The position numbers and the translations under genes are program-made. Source: DASVSE01 sp036399715 (GTDB lineage Bacteria > Bacteroidota > Rhodothermia > Rhodothermales > Rubricoccaceae). Taken from it: a DNA stretch of 5,622 bases. Under the pieces are notes generated by a model, which did no database searches, had not been told where the DNA came from, and was given only the letters and a program-made list of their open reading frames with translations. How positions within the stretch are numbered: position 1 is the stretch's first letter; each line of letters starts with the position of its first letter. The stretch is from contig DASWMO010000288.1 of NCBI GenBank assembly GCA_036399715.1, positions 1 to 5,622 of the forward strand, in the 5' to 3' direction. This document shows, one piece after another, positions 5,104 through 5,622 of this stretch.

Positions 5104-5568
5104 TTACCAGCGCGGGCGGCCCCGGACGGCGGAGAGGCGGGCAGCGGCGCCGGCCGCCTCGGGCGAGAACGTCCCGACCCAGACGGTGTACGTGCCCGCC
5201 TGACCGGCGCTGAACGTCACGCCGGGGTTGATGTCGTCCGCGTCGTCCGAGCACTGCCAGCGCCCCGAGGGGTCGGCGACGAGCAGCGTCGTGTCCGTGT
5301 CCGACGTGACGTAGATCGACAGCGGGCCACCGGTGTGCGTCACCGTCGCGGCCGGGGCGGCGTTGCGGAGGAAGCCCGAGCAGCCCGAGCCGGGGATCGC
5401 GTTGCGGTCCGGCCCGCCGGCCTCGATGGCGAGGGCCGAGGGCGAATCGCCAGCGGCGAGCGTGCCGAACTGCGGCGCGGCCTGCCGCTGCGGCTGGGCC
5501 TGAGCCGGCGCAGCGAGCCCGACAGCGGCGCAGACGGCGGCCGACAGGGCGAGGCGGAGCGTGGACAT
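5104..5568 (-). CDS. Small secreted protein with a PPC-like (bacterial pre-peptidase C-terminal-like) beta domain
   Basis: This encodes a 154-residue exported protein of unknown function. Residues 1-24 form a clear Sec signal peptide: a short basic start (MSTLR), a hydrophobic core (LALSAAVCAAVGLAA) and a cleavage site after AQA. The mature part of about 130 residues has the alternating pattern of a beta-sandwich. PLSIYVTSDTDTTLLVADP is followed by GRWQCSDDADDINPGVTF and then AGTYTVWVGTF, which resembles the PPC-type domains found as C-terminal or stand-alone modules of secreted proteins. Two mature Cys (C63 in GSGCSG and C106 in RWQCSD) could form a disulfide. The acidic DDADD resembles a metal- or Ca-binding loop, but that is inference. 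ATG 5568 is chosen over an in-frame start at 5601 because it puts the signal peptide at the N-terminus. No protease residues are present, so it is not itself a peptidase. The gene is convergent with marR, and its leader shows no Shine-Dalgarno site. Confidence 0.82.
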   Translation of the reverse strand: MSTLRLALSAAVCAAVGLAAPAQAQPQRQAAPQFGTLAAGDSPSALAIEAGGPDRNAIPGSGCSGFLRNAAPAATVTHTGGPLSIYVTSDTDTTLLVADPSGRWQCSDDADDINPGVTFSAGQAGTYTVWVGTFSPEAAGAAARLSAVRGRPRW

Positions 5569-5622
5569 GGAAGCGGAGGTGGGTGTTCGGATGTCGTACA
5601 AACGCTGTGCCGCCCGCCCGTG

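Noticed and set aside
4494..5213. ATG-started plus-strand open frame overlapping marR
   Set aside because: It is out of frame with the MarR domain, and the product is Arg/Pro low complexity that runs past the marR stop into the minus-strand gene.
5500..5568. Lipoprotein signal at the Cys in SAAVC of the secreted protein
   Set aside because: The residue before Cys is Val rather than Gly/Ala/Ser, and a clean AQA signal-peptidase I site follows.
5569..5601. Upstream start at 5601 for the secreted protein
   Set aside because: It would bury the signal peptide behind 11 polar residues. ATG 5568 places a classic signal peptide at the N-terminus.

Overview
This is a very GC-rich bacterial window with strongly G/C-ending codons. 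It carries five recognisable genes or gene remnants and no mobile element, CRISPR array, tRNA or rRNA that I can see. The gene styles suggest a high-GC Bacteroidota/Rhodothermota-type organism (Rhodothermales or Rubricoccaceae-like). The cues are leaders with few classical Shine-Dalgarno sites, a PhoB/PhoR-type pair, and a small secreted PPC-like protein. This placement is inference from style, not from a marker gene.

Layout. (1) Positions 1-227 hold the 3' end of the S-adenosylhomocysteine hydrolase gene (ahcY, + strand). It is followed by three back-to-back hairpins, the last a convincing intrinsic terminator (314-351). (2) Positions 455-2357 hold a membrane-anchored PAS-GGDEF-EAL cyclic-di-GMP gene (+) with two apparent lesions. 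It has no normal start codon in front of its N-terminal membrane segment, where ATA stands where ATG would be expected. It also has a frameshift inside GGDEF at about 1043-1050. (3) Positions 2358-2454 are an intergenic leader with a G-quadruplex-type motif. (4) Positions 2455-4478 are a tight two-gene operon (5 nt gap). It encodes an OmpR/PhoB-family response regulator and a two-transmembrane PhoR-like histidine kinase with unusual Pro-rich N- and C-terminal tails. (5) Positions 4576-5037 encode a MarR-family regulator (+). (6) Positions 5104-5568 on the minus strand encode a 154-residue secreted protein, convergent with marR. A strong 11-bp stem lies between them.

How the genes fit together. 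The kinase/regulator pair is a self-contained signalling operon. Its phosphotransfer and ATP-binding residues are all present, and its very short extracytoplasmic loop suggests sensing in or at the membrane. The cyclic-di-GMP gene is adjacent but separated by about 100 nt. If it were intact it would be a sensor enzyme with both synthase and phosphodiesterase signatures, but as read it is broken. The MarR protein has no visible target or ligand clue.

I do not see a novel multi-gene system here. The observations most worth following are the double lesion in the cyclic-di-GMP gene, the G4-type motif before the response regulator, and the folded leaders and 3' ends.
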